DNA of 64,000 bases from Kocuria soli (GCF_003797835.1 NZ_RKMF01000003.1:1-64000); one strand, 5' to 3'; counted from the first letter of the stretch, positions 22,665 to 32,176 are shown. Translations and numbers: made by a program. Notes: a model not told the origin generated them from the sequence alone.

Positions 22665-22803
22665 GGGTGTAGGCCTTCTTCCGTACTCGTCGAAGGGTTT
22701 CGCGGTGGCATTTCCGCGCTTCCAAGGGGTCAAACCCTGCGCGGTGTCGATCTATTCCGTTGCGGAAGGTCACCGACCGGCGGCCACAGGAGCGCGTCCT
22801 GGG

Positions 22804-24222
22804 TCAGGAGACGGTGATGTCGCTGATGCGCAGGCCGTAGTTGTAGCCGGCGATCGGTTCGGTCAGGGTGGGCAGTTCGGTCCACTCGACGATGAGGTAC
22901 TCGTGTTCCTCCGACTGGGCCGCCTCACCGAGTTCCACGGTGGTCTGTTGGCCCTGGAACGTTCCCTTGCCCACCTCTGTGGCGTTCTCGAGGGAGGGGT
23001 CATCGGCCACGTACACCGTGAAGGAGCCGCCCGTACCCGATTCCTGCGAGATCGAGACCCGCTGCATCCGGGTCGGTTCTTCGAAGCGCACGCCGAGGCT
23101 CACGGAGTTCGCGAGCTGGCTGAAGTCGGGTGAATCGAAGCCGTAGCTGACCCAGGCGCTGGAGGGGTCCTCGTCAATGACCTGGTTCAGGGTGGAGTCC
23201 TGATCGGCCATGAACGTGGGATTGTCCGGGACCAGCCGGATCGCCGACGCGGGCTCGGCCACCGGCACTTCCTGCGTGGCGCTTTCGGCCGGGGAGGCGG
23301 ATTCGCCCCCGCCCGGGCCGCCGGCGTTGGTGAAGAGGTTGCCGAGGCCGCCGAAGATCAGGGCGGCACCGAGTGCCAGGACGGCCAACAAGCCGAGCAG
23401 GAGGGCGATCAGGCCGCCCTTTCCACGGGAGTTGCCGCTCTCCTTCCGGGACCGGGTGCTCGAGGACGAGCGCTGGCCCGTCGTACGGTTCGCGTTCTGC
23501 CACGGGCTCGCGGTGGCTGCGGCACCGGCGGCACGGCCCTTGGACCCGGAGGTGTACTCGTATTCGTAGGAGTCGTAGCGGTTGTCGCCGTCGTAGGTCG
23601 GATCGATGCGGTGAGTGTCCCGCACCGGGGTCTTCTGCGCGGAGCTGCCGCGTCCGGCGGCGGCACGGTCGAACAGCGTGGCGCGGGTGGAGGACTCGGG
23701 GGCGCGGCGCGCGCGACCCATGTGCTTCTCGACCTCGGGCGCCGCGGGGGCGGAGTCGATCTCGTCGTCGTCCCAGTTGTCGTAGAACTCCTCGGAGGTT
23801 TCCTCCCCCTCCGCTTCCGGTTCGCCGTCGTCGACGACGTACGTGCCCGCCGCGGTGGCCGAGCGAGGCCGACCGAAGATGTCGTCGGAGAGCGTCTCGT
23901 CGTCCACCGACCCGGGTTCGGCCAGCAGCTCTTCGATCAGGATCGACGGGGCCGCGAAGGACGTGACCAGGTAGGTGGTGTTGCCCGACTGGCCCAGGTC
24001 CAGGATGTGCAGATCCGCGTCCACGGCACCGATGGCCATGGCGCGTGCGTTCTCGACGACGCGGGACGTGTGACGTTCCGAGGGAACAAGAATGGTGACC
24101 TCACGGCCGAGGATCTGGTCCTGGCCCCCCAGGACGTGGTCCTGTTCGGGTGTCGTGAGCACTTCGTCCAGCACCTTGTAACGACCGCCCAGAACGGTCC
24201 CGAGACTGATCGGCTGGGGCAC
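22804..24222 (-). CDS. Membrane pseudokinase with C-terminal discoidin-like domain
   Basis: The 472-residue protein starts like a Ser/Thr kinase N-lobe ('LGTVLGGRYKVLDEV') but has no HRD, DFG or catalytic Lys context, and the lobe is short (about 1-100). A disordered, Arg/Ser/acidic region with probable phosphorylation sites (about 100-265) leads to one transmembrane helix ('GLIALLLGLLAVLALGAALIFG', about 270-292; read in parts). An extracytoplasmic domain follows (about 330-472, beta-rich, F5/8C/NedA-like: 'SSAWVSYGFDSPDF', 'TRMQRVSISQES'). In mycobacteria the pseudokinase is fused to MurJ; here it is a separate gene just downstream of murJ, suggesting the same MurJ-regulating role. GTG start with AGGAG. 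Confidence 0.75.
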   Translation of the reverse strand: MPQPISLGTVLGGRYKVLDEVLTTPEQDHVLGGQDQILGREVTILVPSERHTSRVVENARAMAIGAVDADLHILDLGQSGNTTYLVTSFAAPSILIEELLAEPGSVDDETLSDDIFGRPRSATAAGTYVVDDGEPEAEGEETSEEFYDNWDDDEIDSAPAAPEVEKHMGRARRAPESSTRATLFDRAAAGRGSSAQKTPVRDTHRIDPTYDGDNRYDSYEYEYTSGSKGRAAGAAATASPWQNANRTTGQRSSSSTRSRKESGNSRGKGGLIALLLGLLAVLALGAALIFGGLGNLFTNAGGPGGGESASPAESATQEVPVAEPASAIRLVPDNPTFMADQDSTLNQVIDEDPSSAWVSYGFDSPDFSQLANSVSLGVRFEEPTRMQRVSISQESGTGGSFTVYVADDPSLENATEVGKGTFQGQQTTVELGEAAQSEEHEYLIVEWTELPTLTEPIAGYNYGLRISDITVS

Positions 24223-24358
24223 TTGTTCTCCTGAAGTGTTGGGTGTCCTCGCGGGGGACCCTGAGGGGTTTCGGCAGTGACTCTGACGTGTAGTGCGGAC
24301 TGTCGCAGTGTACCCGGGACAGTGCCCTCCGGACCGGCGATCCGACGGGTCGGGGCGC

Positions 24359-26014
24359 TCAGCGCTTGAGGCGCGCGAGGATCGGCCGCGCCAGTTCGGG
24401 CAACTCCTTGAGGCCCAGCATCTTGAGCATGATCAGGTAGACCACTGCGGTGACGATTCCCAGTACGGCCAGCGTGGACAGCGCGGTGAACAGGTTGCTC
24501 CACGGCCAGCCGTCGGAGCTCCAACCACCCATGAGCCACAGCACGCCGGTCCCCAGGCCGGCGGCCACGACGGCTGCCCCCAAAGAGCGGACGTGGGTGT
24601 CCAACACCTCACCCAGTCCGTAGTCGCCGATCCGGCGCACGGCCAGGAAGTGGTAGATCACGGTGGACAGGATGTTCTGTCCTGCGTAGCACGCGGCGAT
24701 CGCAAAGATCATGTGGTTGGGCGCCACCCAGTGCTGGATCGCGAACGCGGCCGCCACGGTGAGCACGGAGATGAACAGCTGTACGGCGAACGGAGTGCGA
24801 GCATCCTCCTGCGCGTAGAAGACACGCCCGAACAGGAACGCGCAGGTCAGGAAGGGTGCTCCGATCGCGATCACGACGACGACCTGCCCGATCACCGCAC
24901 CGGATTCAGGGATCCCACCCGAGAACAACATGCCGAGCGGGCCCGCGTAGGCGATCAGGCAGGCCATGAAGAACACATTGGCGATGCCCGAGTACCGCAA
25001 GGCCTTGGACAGAGCGGCGTTCACGCCCGCGGTGTTGCTGTCCGCGGCGGCCGCGGCCATCGTGTTGAACAGCACCGTGGCGATGGACAGCCCGATCACA
25101 CCGTGCGGCAGCGCGTAGAGCATGGTCGCGGTGTCCAGGGCGAAGTTGCCGGCGATCATCTGAGGCGGATCGGCGTCCAGGTACTGCTGTGTGTACCCGT
25201 TGGGGATGTTGGCGGTGCGTGCCAGGGCAAGGAACGCCAGGTTGGCCACGACGCCGGTGACCAAGGTCCACCCGGAGAGCTTGGCGGCCTGGGAGAGCCC
25301 GATGCCCCGCCACCCGAACTTGGGCCGGATGTCCAGCCCCAAACGGCGCAGCGGCCAGATCAGCACAACGGCCTGCGAGGCCACGCCCACGGTGGACATC
25401 GTCGCCAACCAGAAGGTCTGGCCGTTGGTCCATGTGTCCACGCCATGCTGCGCCTCGGCGTACGTCCCGAACTGCTGGATGAAGACCAGCAGGCCCAGGA
25501 TCGCGATGACGTTGTTCAGCGCGGGGGCCCACATGAACCAACCGAAGGCGCCCTTGGCGTTGAGCACCTGCCCCATAACCGTGTAGACGCCGTAGAAGAA
25601 GATCTGCGGCAGCGTGAAGGAGGCGAAGGTGATGGCCAGGGACCGCTGAGCCTCCCCCCAGCCGGGAGTCATCACAGTCATGATTGGGACTGTCAGCAGC
25701 ACAATCACGACCGTGATCAGGGCCATGGCCAGCACGGCCAGGGTGGTGAGTCGGGAGATGTAGTCGGCGCCGTCGTCGTCGGAGTTCTTGGAGGCCTTGA
25801 TGACCTGCGGTACCAGGACCGAGTTGAAGACGCCGGCGGCGATCAGCACGTAGAGCAGGTTCGGCAGGTTGTTGGCCGCGTTGAAGATGTTCGACGGGTC
25901 GGTGGTGCTGCCGATCGCCACGGCGATCAACATGAGCTTGACGAAGCCCAGGATGCGGGAGACCAGGGTTCCCGAAGCCATGATGGCGCTGGAAACCGCA
26001 CCTGAGCGTGCCAT
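24359..26014 (-). CDS. murJ: Lipid II flippase MurJ
   Basis: The 551-residue polytopic membrane protein has about 14 hydrophobic segments and the MurJ/MviN opening 'SAIMASGTLVSRILGFVKLMLI', followed by 'NIFNAANNLPNLLYVLIAAGVFNSVLVPQVI' (both read in parts). It moves the peptidoglycan precursor lipid II across the membrane. It lacks the C-terminal pseudokinase extension of the mycobacterial protein; that part is encoded by the next gene. Ribosome-binding site AAGGAA precedes the ATG. Confidence 0.93.
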   Translation of the reverse strand: MARSGAVSSAIMASGTLVSRILGFVKLMLIAVAIGSTTDPSNIFNAANNLPNLLYVLIAAGVFNSVLVPQVIKASKNSDDDGADYISRLTTLAVLAMALITVVIVLLTVPIMTVMTPGWGEAQRSLAITFASFTLPQIFFYGVYTVMGQVLNAKGAFGWFMWAPALNNVIAILGLLVFIQQFGTYAEAQHGVDTWTNGQTFWLATMSTVGVASQAVVLIWPLRRLGLDIRPKFGWRGIGLSQAAKLSGWTLVTGVVANLAFLALARTANIPNGYTQQYLDADPPQMIAGNFALDTATMLYALPHGVIGLSIATVLFNTMAAAAADSNTAGVNAALSKALRYSGIANVFFMACLIAYAGPLGMLFSGGIPESGAVIGQVVVVIAIGAPFLTCAFLFGRVFYAQEDARTPFAVQLFISVLTVAAAFAIQHWVAPNHMIFAIAACYAGQNILSTVIYHFLAVRRIGDYGLGEVLDTHVRSLGAAVVAAGLGTGVLWLMGGWSSDGWPWSNLFTALSTLAVLGIVTAVVYLIMLKMLGLKELPELARPILARLKR

Positions 26015-26129
26015 TCGCGTTCCTTAGAGTTCTGCTGAGCGTGTCCGTGAAACAACCCGCGCGAGTACGCGGCCCCATGCAGGGTATATGCGTAGGTGCG
26101 GGTGTCACGGCCCCGCCGCGGGTCAAAGC

Positions 26130-26630
26130 CTAGAGCTGGTGAATGATGTACTCACGAGCGATGTCGGCGATGCGCCGTTCGTTGGGGAACGACAGCTTGC
26201 GGCCCAGATCGTCGATGTTGACCCAGGCAACGTCCACCGCCTCGTGATCGGGGTCGTTCTCCGTGGTCAGGAAGCCCCCGACGGCCTTGAGCAGGAAATG
26301 GTGCACGGTCTTGTGCACCCGGTGCCCGGACACGGAGAACCAGTAGTCGATGCTGCCCAACGGTGACAGGATCTCCCCGGCGATGCCGGTTTCCTCCTCG
26401 ATCTCACGGACGGCCGCCTGCGCGTCCGTCTCCTCGCCTTCCGGATGTCCCTTGGGGAGGCACCATTCCAGGCGACCACCACGGTTGACCCGGGCGATGA
26501 TCGCCACCGGGTGACCGGGGGTTTCGAGATCAACCGCGACCCCGCCTGCCGAGACCTCTTCCACCGTGGGCAGCGCCGTCGACGCGGCCACCGGCCGCTT
26601 CTTGGGAGCGCTCGGAACGGGGAAAGTCAT
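26130..26630 (-). CDS. Nudix hydrolase
   Basis: The 166-residue protein has a complete Nudix box, GHPEGEETDAQAAVREIEEE followed by TGI (about residues 60-82), which binds metal for diphosphate cleavage. The preceding 'EWCLPKGH' and the C-terminal basic helix are as in the Nudix proteins that commonly precede murJ in actinobacteria. Substrate is unknown; 8-oxo-dGTP or nucleoside polyphosphates are typical. It is divergent from cca across a 95-base spacer and is first in the nudix-murJ-pseudokinase series. Confidence 0.9.
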   Translation of the reverse strand: MTFPVPSAPKKRPVAASTALPTVEEVSAGGVAVDLETPGHPVAIIARVNRGGRLEWCLPKGHPEGEETDAQAAVREIEEETGIAGEILSPLGSIDYWFSVSGHRVHKTVHHFLLKAVGGFLTTENDPDHEAVDVAWVNIDDLGRKLSFPNERRIADIAREYIIHQL

Positions 26631-26725
26631 GCCAACCAGCCTAGCCTCACTCGACGGGCAGACCTCTGAAGGTGTGAGGCCCAGCGCGCGTGAACGGGGG
26701 CCGGGGTCTGGAATGATGGGCGGCG

Positions 26726-28189
26726 ATGACCCAGTTGCTCGATACCTCCGCCGTGCCCGATGTGGTGCTCGAAGCCGGGCGCCTCTTTCAGGCGGCCGGG
26801 CACGACCTGTCCCTGGTGGGCGGTCCCGTTCGTGATCTGTTCCTGGGGCGTGTTTCCACGGACCTGGACTTCACCACCGATGCCACACCGGACCAGACGC
26901 TAGCCGTGATCAAGGGCTGGGCCGATGCCGTGTGGGAGATCGGCCGCGAATTCGGCACGATCGGTCTTCGTCGCGGTGACATGCAGCTGGAGATCACGAC
27001 CTACCGTGCCGAAGCTTACGACCCCGCTTCGCGGAAGCCCGTGGTGGCCTTCGGGACGGAGCTGGCCGATGACCTGGTCCGCAGGGATTTCACGGTCAAC
27101 TCCATGGCGCTGCGTCTGCCGTCCCTGGAGCTCGTGGACCCCCACGGCGGCGTCCGAGATCTCCACGCCCGGTTGCTGCGAACCCCGGGGACCCCGCAGT
27201 CCTCCTTTGACGACGACCCTCTGCGCATGATGCGCGCCGCCCGCTTCGCCTCCCAGCTCCGGATGGACGTGGCCCCCGAGGTCTTGGCGGCCATGACGGA
27301 CATGGCCGCGCGCCTGGAGATCGTTTCCGCGGAACGGGTGCGTGACGAACTGGTCAAGCTGATCAACGGGGCGGACCCGCGCCGCGGTGTGGAGATCATG
27401 GTCGACACGGGACTGGCCGACGTCGTCCTGCCCGAAGTTCCTGCCTTGCGGCTGGAGACCGACTCGGCCCATCACCACAAGGACGTCTACCAACACTCCT
27501 TGACGGTGATGGAGCAGGCCGTGGACCTGGAGCGGCCGGAGGGCCCGGTGATCGGTCCCGACTTCCCGCTGCGGTTCGCAGCGCTGATGCACGACGTCGG
27601 CAAGCCCGACACGCGCCGCTTCTCCGACGACGGCGCCGTGAGTTTCCGGCATCACGACGTGGTGGGCGCCAAGCTGACGCGTAAGCGCATGAAGGCCCTG
27701 CGCTTCGACAACGAGACCATCAAGACGGTGACGCGCCTGGTCGAACTGCACATGCGGTTCTACGGCTACGGGGAGGCCGGATGGACCGATTCGGCGGTCC
27801 GCCGCTACGTCCGTGACGCCGGCGACCAGCTCGACCGACTCCACCTGTTGACCCGATCGGACGTCACCACAAAGAACAAACGCAAGGCCGGACGCCTGGC
27901 CCGGTCTTACGACGACTTGGAGCGCCGCATCCTGGAGTTGGCGGAGCAGGAGGAACTGGCGGCGGTCCGTCCCGAACTGGACGGGCAGCAAATCATGGAG
28001 ATCCTGGGGATCGGGCCGTCGAAGACCGTGGGTCAGGCCTACAACTTCCTGCTCGAACTCCGTCTGGACGAGGGCGAGATCGGCCGTGAGTCCGCGGAGG
28101 CTCGGTTGCGTGAATGGTGGGCGGCCAACCGCCCGGATGACGATTCCGCGAAGAACGCAGCGCCGAACGAGAGTGAGACAGGTCTGTGA
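26726..28189 (+). CDS. cca: CCA tRNA nucleotidyltransferase
   Basis: The 487-residue enzyme adds or repairs the 3' CCA of tRNAs, which fits the absence of encoded CCA in both tRNAs of this window. The N-terminal nucleotidyltransferase has LVGGPVRDLFLGR and the metal-binding 'STDLDFTTDATPD' (about 30-55). The RNA-binding middle 'DDDPLRMMRAARFASQL' and an HD domain (about 250-380: 'HHKDVYQHSLTVM', LMHDVGKPDTR) follow. The GTGA overlap with the next gene suggests co-translation. Confidence 0.95.
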   Translation: MTQLLDTSAVPDVVLEAGRLFQAAGHDLSLVGGPVRDLFLGRVSTDLDFTTDATPDQTLAVIKGWADAVWEIGREFGTIGLRRGDMQLEITTYRAEAYDPASRKPVVAFGTELADDLVRRDFTVNSMALRLPSLELVDPHGGVRDLHARLLRTPGTPQSSFDDDPLRMMRAARFASQLRMDVAPEVLAAMTDMAARLEIVSAERVRDELVKLINGADPRRGVEIMVDTGLADVVLPEVPALRLETDSAHHHKDVYQHSLTVMEQAVDLERPEGPVIGPDFPLRFAALMHDVGKPDTRRFSDDGAVSFRHHDVVGAKLTRKRMKALRFDNETIKTVTRLVELHMRFYGYGEAGWTDSAVRRYVRDAGDQLDRLHLLTRSDVTTKNKRKAGRLARSYDDLERRILELAEQEELAAVRPELDGQQIMEILGIGPSKTVGQAYNFLLELRLDEGEIGRESAEARLREWWAANRPDDDSAKNAAPNESETGL

Positions 28190-29562
28190 GTACTGGTACT
28201 GGCGCGGTCGTAGGCACGGAAGCACCGCTGGGTAACACCTCGCGGTTCTGGACCTGGTCCTTGGTGGGTCTGGCCGTGTGGACCATGGCCGTGGCCTGGT
28301 TCCTCCGTCTGCCGTGTCACCAGATGAAGTGGAGCGGGAACATTCCTTACCAGGGAGCCTGCTATTCGGACCTCCCGACGCTGTACAAATCGACGGGGAT
28401 GATTGACGGGAGTTTCCCGTACCTGTCCCCGGACGCTCTCTTGGAGTATCCCGTCCTGCAGAGCCTGATCGCCACGCTGACCGGGGTGATCGCCTGGGCC
28501 ATTACGCCGGTGACAAGTGTGCATGTTGCTCAGAGCATATACTTTGACGTCAATGTGGTGACCCTTGTTGCGGCCTGGGTGGTCACGGTGCTCTTGCTGT
28601 CCCGCCTGGTGGTGGCCCCGCGGTACGCGGTGGTGGCAGCCTTGGCCCCTGCGGTGGCCGCGACCGGCGTTATCAACTGGGATTTGTGGCCGGTACTGAC
28701 CACGGTGGCCGCCCTCCTGTGTTTCCGACGGGACCGGTGGATCCTGGGCGGTGTGTTCCTCGGCCTGGGGACCGCTCTCAAGCTGTGGCCGTTCCTGATC
28801 CTGGGTGCTCTGATCGTCCTGGCCCTGCGCCGCCGGGAATTCGGACCTTTGTTCCGTACGGCATTGGCTACGGCGCTCACGTGGTTGGCCGTCAACGTGC
28901 CGTTCATGCTCCTGGACCCGACGCAGTGGGGGTACTTCTGGAGCTTCTCCTCGGAGCGCGGTGCCGGCTTCTCCTCCGTCTACCACGTGTGGAACAGGGT
29001 CCTCGCTCCCGCGTTCGGTATGGGTGAGCTCAGCCCACACACCATCAATCTGATCGCCTACGGGGTCTTCGCACTGTGCTGCGTGGGAGTCCTGGTCATC
29101 GGTCTGCTGGCACCGAAGGCGCCGACCATCGAACAGTTGAGCCTGTTGATCGTGGCTGCGTTTGTCGTGACCAACAAGGTCTACTCACCACAGTTCGTGT
29201 TGTGGTTGGTGCCGCTGGTGATCCTGGCGCGACCGCGGATCGTCGAGTTCCTGGTCTGGCAGGTCATCGAGGTCTTCCACTGGTTCGCCATCTTCTCGTG
29301 GCTCTACGCCAACGGTGCGCAGACGCCCACGCTCGGGATGTGGACCACCGTCTACGTGGGGGCCGTCCTGCTTCACGTGGTCGCCGTCGTTGCGATCTGT
29401 GGTGCCACGGTTGGGGACATCCTGCGCGGCCGCGCCCCCCGGGACGTGGCCGGTGAAGCCGCTAATCTGAGCCCGGAACAAGCGTCACCCGGCGGACTGG
29501 ATTCGTCTGCTGAGGGCGTTCGGGCACGGAATCGCAGGCAAGGGGAGGTGACGCATGGCTGA
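28186..29562 (+). CDS. GT87-like polytopic membrane protein (DUF2029)
   Basis: The 458-residue protein has about 9-11 hydrophobic segments. A loop after the first segment holds 'PCHQMKW', and 'CYSDLPTLYKS' and 'FPYLSPDALLEYPVLQSLI' resemble the extracytoplasmic loop of GT87 (DUF2029) polyprenol-sugar mannosyl/arabinosyltransferases. The central 'GVINWDLWPVLTTVAAL' is a common family stretch. I infer a glycosyltransferase using a lipid-linked sugar donor, but the catalytic Asp cannot be assigned with certainty. It overlaps cca by four bases and the following paralogue by eight. Confidence 0.7.
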   Translation: MSTGTGAVVGTEAPLGNTSRFWTWSLVGLAVWTMAVAWFLRLPCHQMKWSGNIPYQGACYSDLPTLYKSTGMIDGSFPYLSPDALLEYPVLQSLIATLTGVIAWAITPVTSVHVAQSIYFDVNVVTLVAAWVVTVLLLSRLVVAPRYAVVAALAPAVAATGVINWDLWPVLTTVAALLCFRRDRWILGGVFLGLGTALKLWPFLILGALIVLALRRREFGPLFRTALATALTWLAVNVPFMLLDPTQWGYFWSFSSERGAGFSSVYHVWNRVLAPAFGMGELSPHTINLIAYGVFALCCVGVLVIGLLAPKAPTIEQLSLLIVAAFVVTNKVYSPQFVLWLVPLVILARPRIVEFLVWQVIEVFHWFAIFSWLYANGAQTPTLGMWTTVYVGAVLLHVVAVVAICGATVGDILRGRAPRDVAGEAANLSPEQASPGGLDSSAEGVRARNRRQGEVTHG

Positions 29563-30811
29563 GGGAAAGAAGGGCAGACGCGGGGCCAACGGATTCGTGG
29601 TCTTCGTGATCGGCATCCTGGCCGTCCTGCTCTCCTTCCTGCTGCGCGTCCCGTGCCGGGTCCCCGAGTGGAACGTCTCCGAGCGCTTCCCTGGCCTGTG
29701 CTCGGCCCAGCTGGATCCGGGTGATCTCAGCGTCACTCCGAACACGATGCTCGAAGGGTTCTTCACGGGCGGGCCCTCGGGGGACCAGCCGATCGTGGTC
29801 GGCATGTTCACCTCCGTCCTGGGGTGGATGACCACGGGCCTGGCACAGGCCTTCAACGTCGAACTCAGTGCCAACACGGTGCTCGACCTGACCGTGGTGC
29901 TCACCGCCCTGGTGTGGGTGGTCATCATCGCCACGGTGGCCGGGCTCTCCGGCAAGCAGCCGTCCGACCCCGTGGTCATGGCTTTTGCGCCCACCGTCCT
30001 GCTGGTGGGGTTCAGCGCCTGGGACCTGTGGGCCGTGATGTTCATGATGCTCGCGGTCGCCTCCTACATCCGCGGGTCGCCGGGTATCGCGGGACTCTGG
30101 ATCGGACTGGGAGCCACGGTCAACCTCCTGCCGGTTCTGGTTCTGGTGGCGATCCTGTTCATGGCTGCCCGGTACCGCTACATCGGCGACTTCTTCATCG
30201 CGCTGCTGTCCTCCGTGATCTTCTTCGCCGCGGTCAACGGGCCGTACATGGTCACGGAGTTCGACCGGTGGCGGGAACAGTTCTCCGGCACCCTCGACGG
30301 GCCCGCGGAGGGCACCACCGTCTGGGACGTGTGGAACACCGTGCTGGCCGGACCCACCGGCCTGTCGGTGGACACCGCGGCGGTGGAGAACCTGTCGCTG
30401 GTCGTGGTCCTGCTCGCCGTCGTCGCCGTCCTGCTGGTCACCGTGCTGGCGGGCAAGGACCCCAGCATCGTCCAGGTGCTGTTGTTGCTGCTGCTGGTCT
30501 ACGTCCTGTTCGGCCGGGACTGGTCTCTGCTCCAGTCCGTGTGGCTGGTGCCGCTCGTGGTCCTGGCGCGGAGGTCGTGGATCGAGTTCTTCGTGTGGCA
30601 GGCCGTTGAAATCGGGTACTGGGCCACGCTCAACGCCCCGGGCGGCGGCTGGGAGACCCAACCGGTGTTCCAGCAGTGGGGCTGGACCCCTCAGGATGCG
30701 TTCGCCGTGCTGCGCGTGCTGGTGCTCCTGTGGTTCCTGATCGCCGTCAGCGTGGACATCCAGCGCGGTAAGCGTGCCCTGTTGATCGGTGTGCACGCCA
30801 AGAACATGTGA
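29555..30811 (+). CDS. GT87-like polytopic membrane protein, paralogue
   Basis: The 418-residue protein shares the layout of the upstream gene: 'LLRVPCRVPEW' after the first helix, a loop 'PNTMLEGFFTGG', 'VGFSAWDLWAVMFMMLAV' in the middle, and about 9-10 transmembrane segments. The two are probably tandem duplicates that have diverged. The loop is shorter and the 'YPVLQ' motif is absent, so substrate or activity may differ. An ATG with AGGGGAGG upstream is inside the end of the previous gene (8-base overlap). Confidence 0.65.
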   Translation: MAEGKKGRRGANGFVVFVIGILAVLLSFLLRVPCRVPEWNVSERFPGLCSAQLDPGDLSVTPNTMLEGFFTGGPSGDQPIVVGMFTSVLGWMTTGLAQAFNVELSANTVLDLTVVLTALVWVVIIATVAGLSGKQPSDPVVMAFAPTVLLVGFSAWDLWAVMFMMLAVASYIRGSPGIAGLWIGLGATVNLLPVLVLVAILFMAARYRYIGDFFIALLSSVIFFAAVNGPYMVTEFDRWREQFSGTLDGPAEGTTVWDVWNTVLAGPTGLSVDTAAVENLSLVVVLLAVVAVLLVTVLAGKDPSIVQVLLLLLLVYVLFGRDWSLLQSVWLVPLVVLARRSWIEFFVWQAVEIGYWATLNAPGGGWETQPVFQQWGWTPQDAFAVLRVLVLLWFLIAVSVDIQRGKRALLIGVHAKNM

Positions 30812-30826
30812 CCGGTCGAGCGTTCG

Positions 30827-32038
30827 ATGAACCCTGGTCAGCACGACGAGCACGAGGACGGCCATCACGCGTGGTCCGTCCTGCCCAAGCTCGTCGCGCT
30901 CGGGGACAAGGAACGGACGCGGAAACTGCGCCGTTCCCTTTGGGGGTGGTTGGCGGTGGTCGTCGTCGTCGTGACGGTGATCGGTGTGGTGGTCAACTGG
31001 ACGCTGGTGGACCGCAACCCCGAGGATCCCGTGGAGAACTGGCTGGATTCGATGGTCGACGGTCGGTCGCGCCAGGGCTTGGCCACGTTCTCCACCGGAT
31101 TCGGCTACTCGGGAGCGGATGCCCTCCCCAACCGTGCCTACCGCGCCGCCCAGGGCCGGATCGAGCGCTGGGAGGTCACCGATGTGGCGGTCAACGGGAA
31201 CACCGCCGAGATCAGGGCGAAGGTCTGGTGGGCCGAAGGTCAGGTCCCGGAGGGCAGTACGCAAGGCGAGGAACACACCTGGAAGGTGGCCAAGGAACAC
31301 CGGACGGGACCGTTCAACGACGCCTGGGTGATGCAGGACCACGAGGCCGCCACCCTGTCCGTTCGGGCGCCGGGAGTGGCGGAGATCGCGATCAACGGAG
31401 AGACCGAGCGACTGAATCCTCGGGACCGTGCTGCGGCCGACGGCACCGGTGGAGTGTGGGACTGGGAGGCGATGCCCGGCCGGTTCACGGTCGACCTCCC
31501 GGAGGACAGCGACTACGTCCTGAGTGATCCCGTGCAGCCCGTGACCGTTGACCTCAACGATCCCGGCCCACACGAGGTGATCGTCGCCGTCGAACCCTCC
31601 CCGAAGCTGTGGGAGGAGGTCGACGGCCAGATCCGCGCCGAGATCGAGGAGTGCATGGGCTCGAACTCCGTGGCCCCGGAGGGCTGCCCGAGTTCGAAGC
31701 GATGGGCCGAGGGCAACGTGCCCGACGCGCAGGCGCCCGAGAGCCCCATGGCCACACCGAGCGGTGGCGGCAAACCCACCCCGCTCGAGGCCCCGAAGCG
31801 CGGTGCCGAAATCAAGGACGTCGAGTGGGAGCTGGTCTCCCGTCCCGCTCTGTGGCTGGTCCCGGACGAGGACAGTGACAGCCCACTGGACTGGAAGGCC
31901 TCCGAACACAGGGCCGCCGAGGCCAAACTCACGTACTACGAGGACGGGCGCCGCGTGGAGGAACTGATCGACTTCCCCGTGCATGTGGATGTGACCTCGG
32001 ACGGAAAAGCCGCGGAGACCACCGTCAGCCTCGACTGA
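30827..32038 (+). CDS. Membrane-anchored extracytoplasmic protein, unknown function
   Basis: The 403-residue protein has a cytoplasmic N-terminal stretch (1-38, His/Asp/Lys rich), one strong transmembrane helix ('WGWLAVVVVVVTVIGVVVNW', about 39-60), and a large extracytoplasmic part. About residues 65-130 look like an NTF2-like/DUF4878 fold ('VENWLDSMVDGRSRQGLATF'), and the rest is beta-rich and acidic. Two cysteines (in 'EECMGSNSVAPEGCPSS') could form a disulfide. It follows the GT87-like pair by 15 bases, so it probably belongs to the same cell-surface function. No enzymatic motif seen. Confidence 0.6.
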   Translation: MNPGQHDEHEDGHHAWSVLPKLVALGDKERTRKLRRSLWGWLAVVVVVVTVIGVVVNWTLVDRNPEDPVENWLDSMVDGRSRQGLATFSTGFGYSGADALPNRAYRAAQGRIERWEVTDVAVNGNTAEIRAKVWWAEGQVPEGSTQGEEHTWKVAKEHRTGPFNDAWVMQDHEAATLSVRAPGVAEIAINGETERLNPRDRAAADGTGGVWDWEAMPGRFTVDLPEDSDYVLSDPVQPVTVDLNDPGPHEVIVAVEPSPKLWEEVDGQIRAEIEECMGSNSVAPEGCPSSKRWAEGNVPDAQAPESPMATPSGGGKPTPLEAPKRGAEIKDVEWELVSRPALWLVPDEDSDSPLDWKASEHRAAEAKLTYYEDGRRVEELIDFPVHVDVTSDGKAAETTVSLD

Positions 32039-32122
32039 GCACGGGCACCTGTAGTAGCGTTGCCAGGTCTGTGTGCCGAGGCTGCCCGAACGGGTGGGGC
32101 GCGGCGGCAGGCACGCATTGAA

Positions 32123-32165
32123 CCTCCTGCTGTGGAAACGCCACAGCCGCTTAGCCCGAAGGAGG
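32123..32165 (+). promoter_or_regulatory. Probable S6:S18-type ribosomal leader upstream of rpsF
   Basis: CCTCC (32123-32127) can pair with the Shine-Dalgarno GGAGG (32161-32165), enclosing a perfect 6-bp hairpin CTGTGG-AAACG-CCACAG (32130-32146) followed by CCG. Known S6:S18 leaders ahead of rpsF mimic the 16S site and carry a conserved CCG near such a stem. If it is one, binding of the S6-S18 pair would hide the ribosome-binding site of rpsF. This is recognition by eye only. Confidence 0.45.
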
Positions 32166-32176
32166 TGGGTTCTTAC

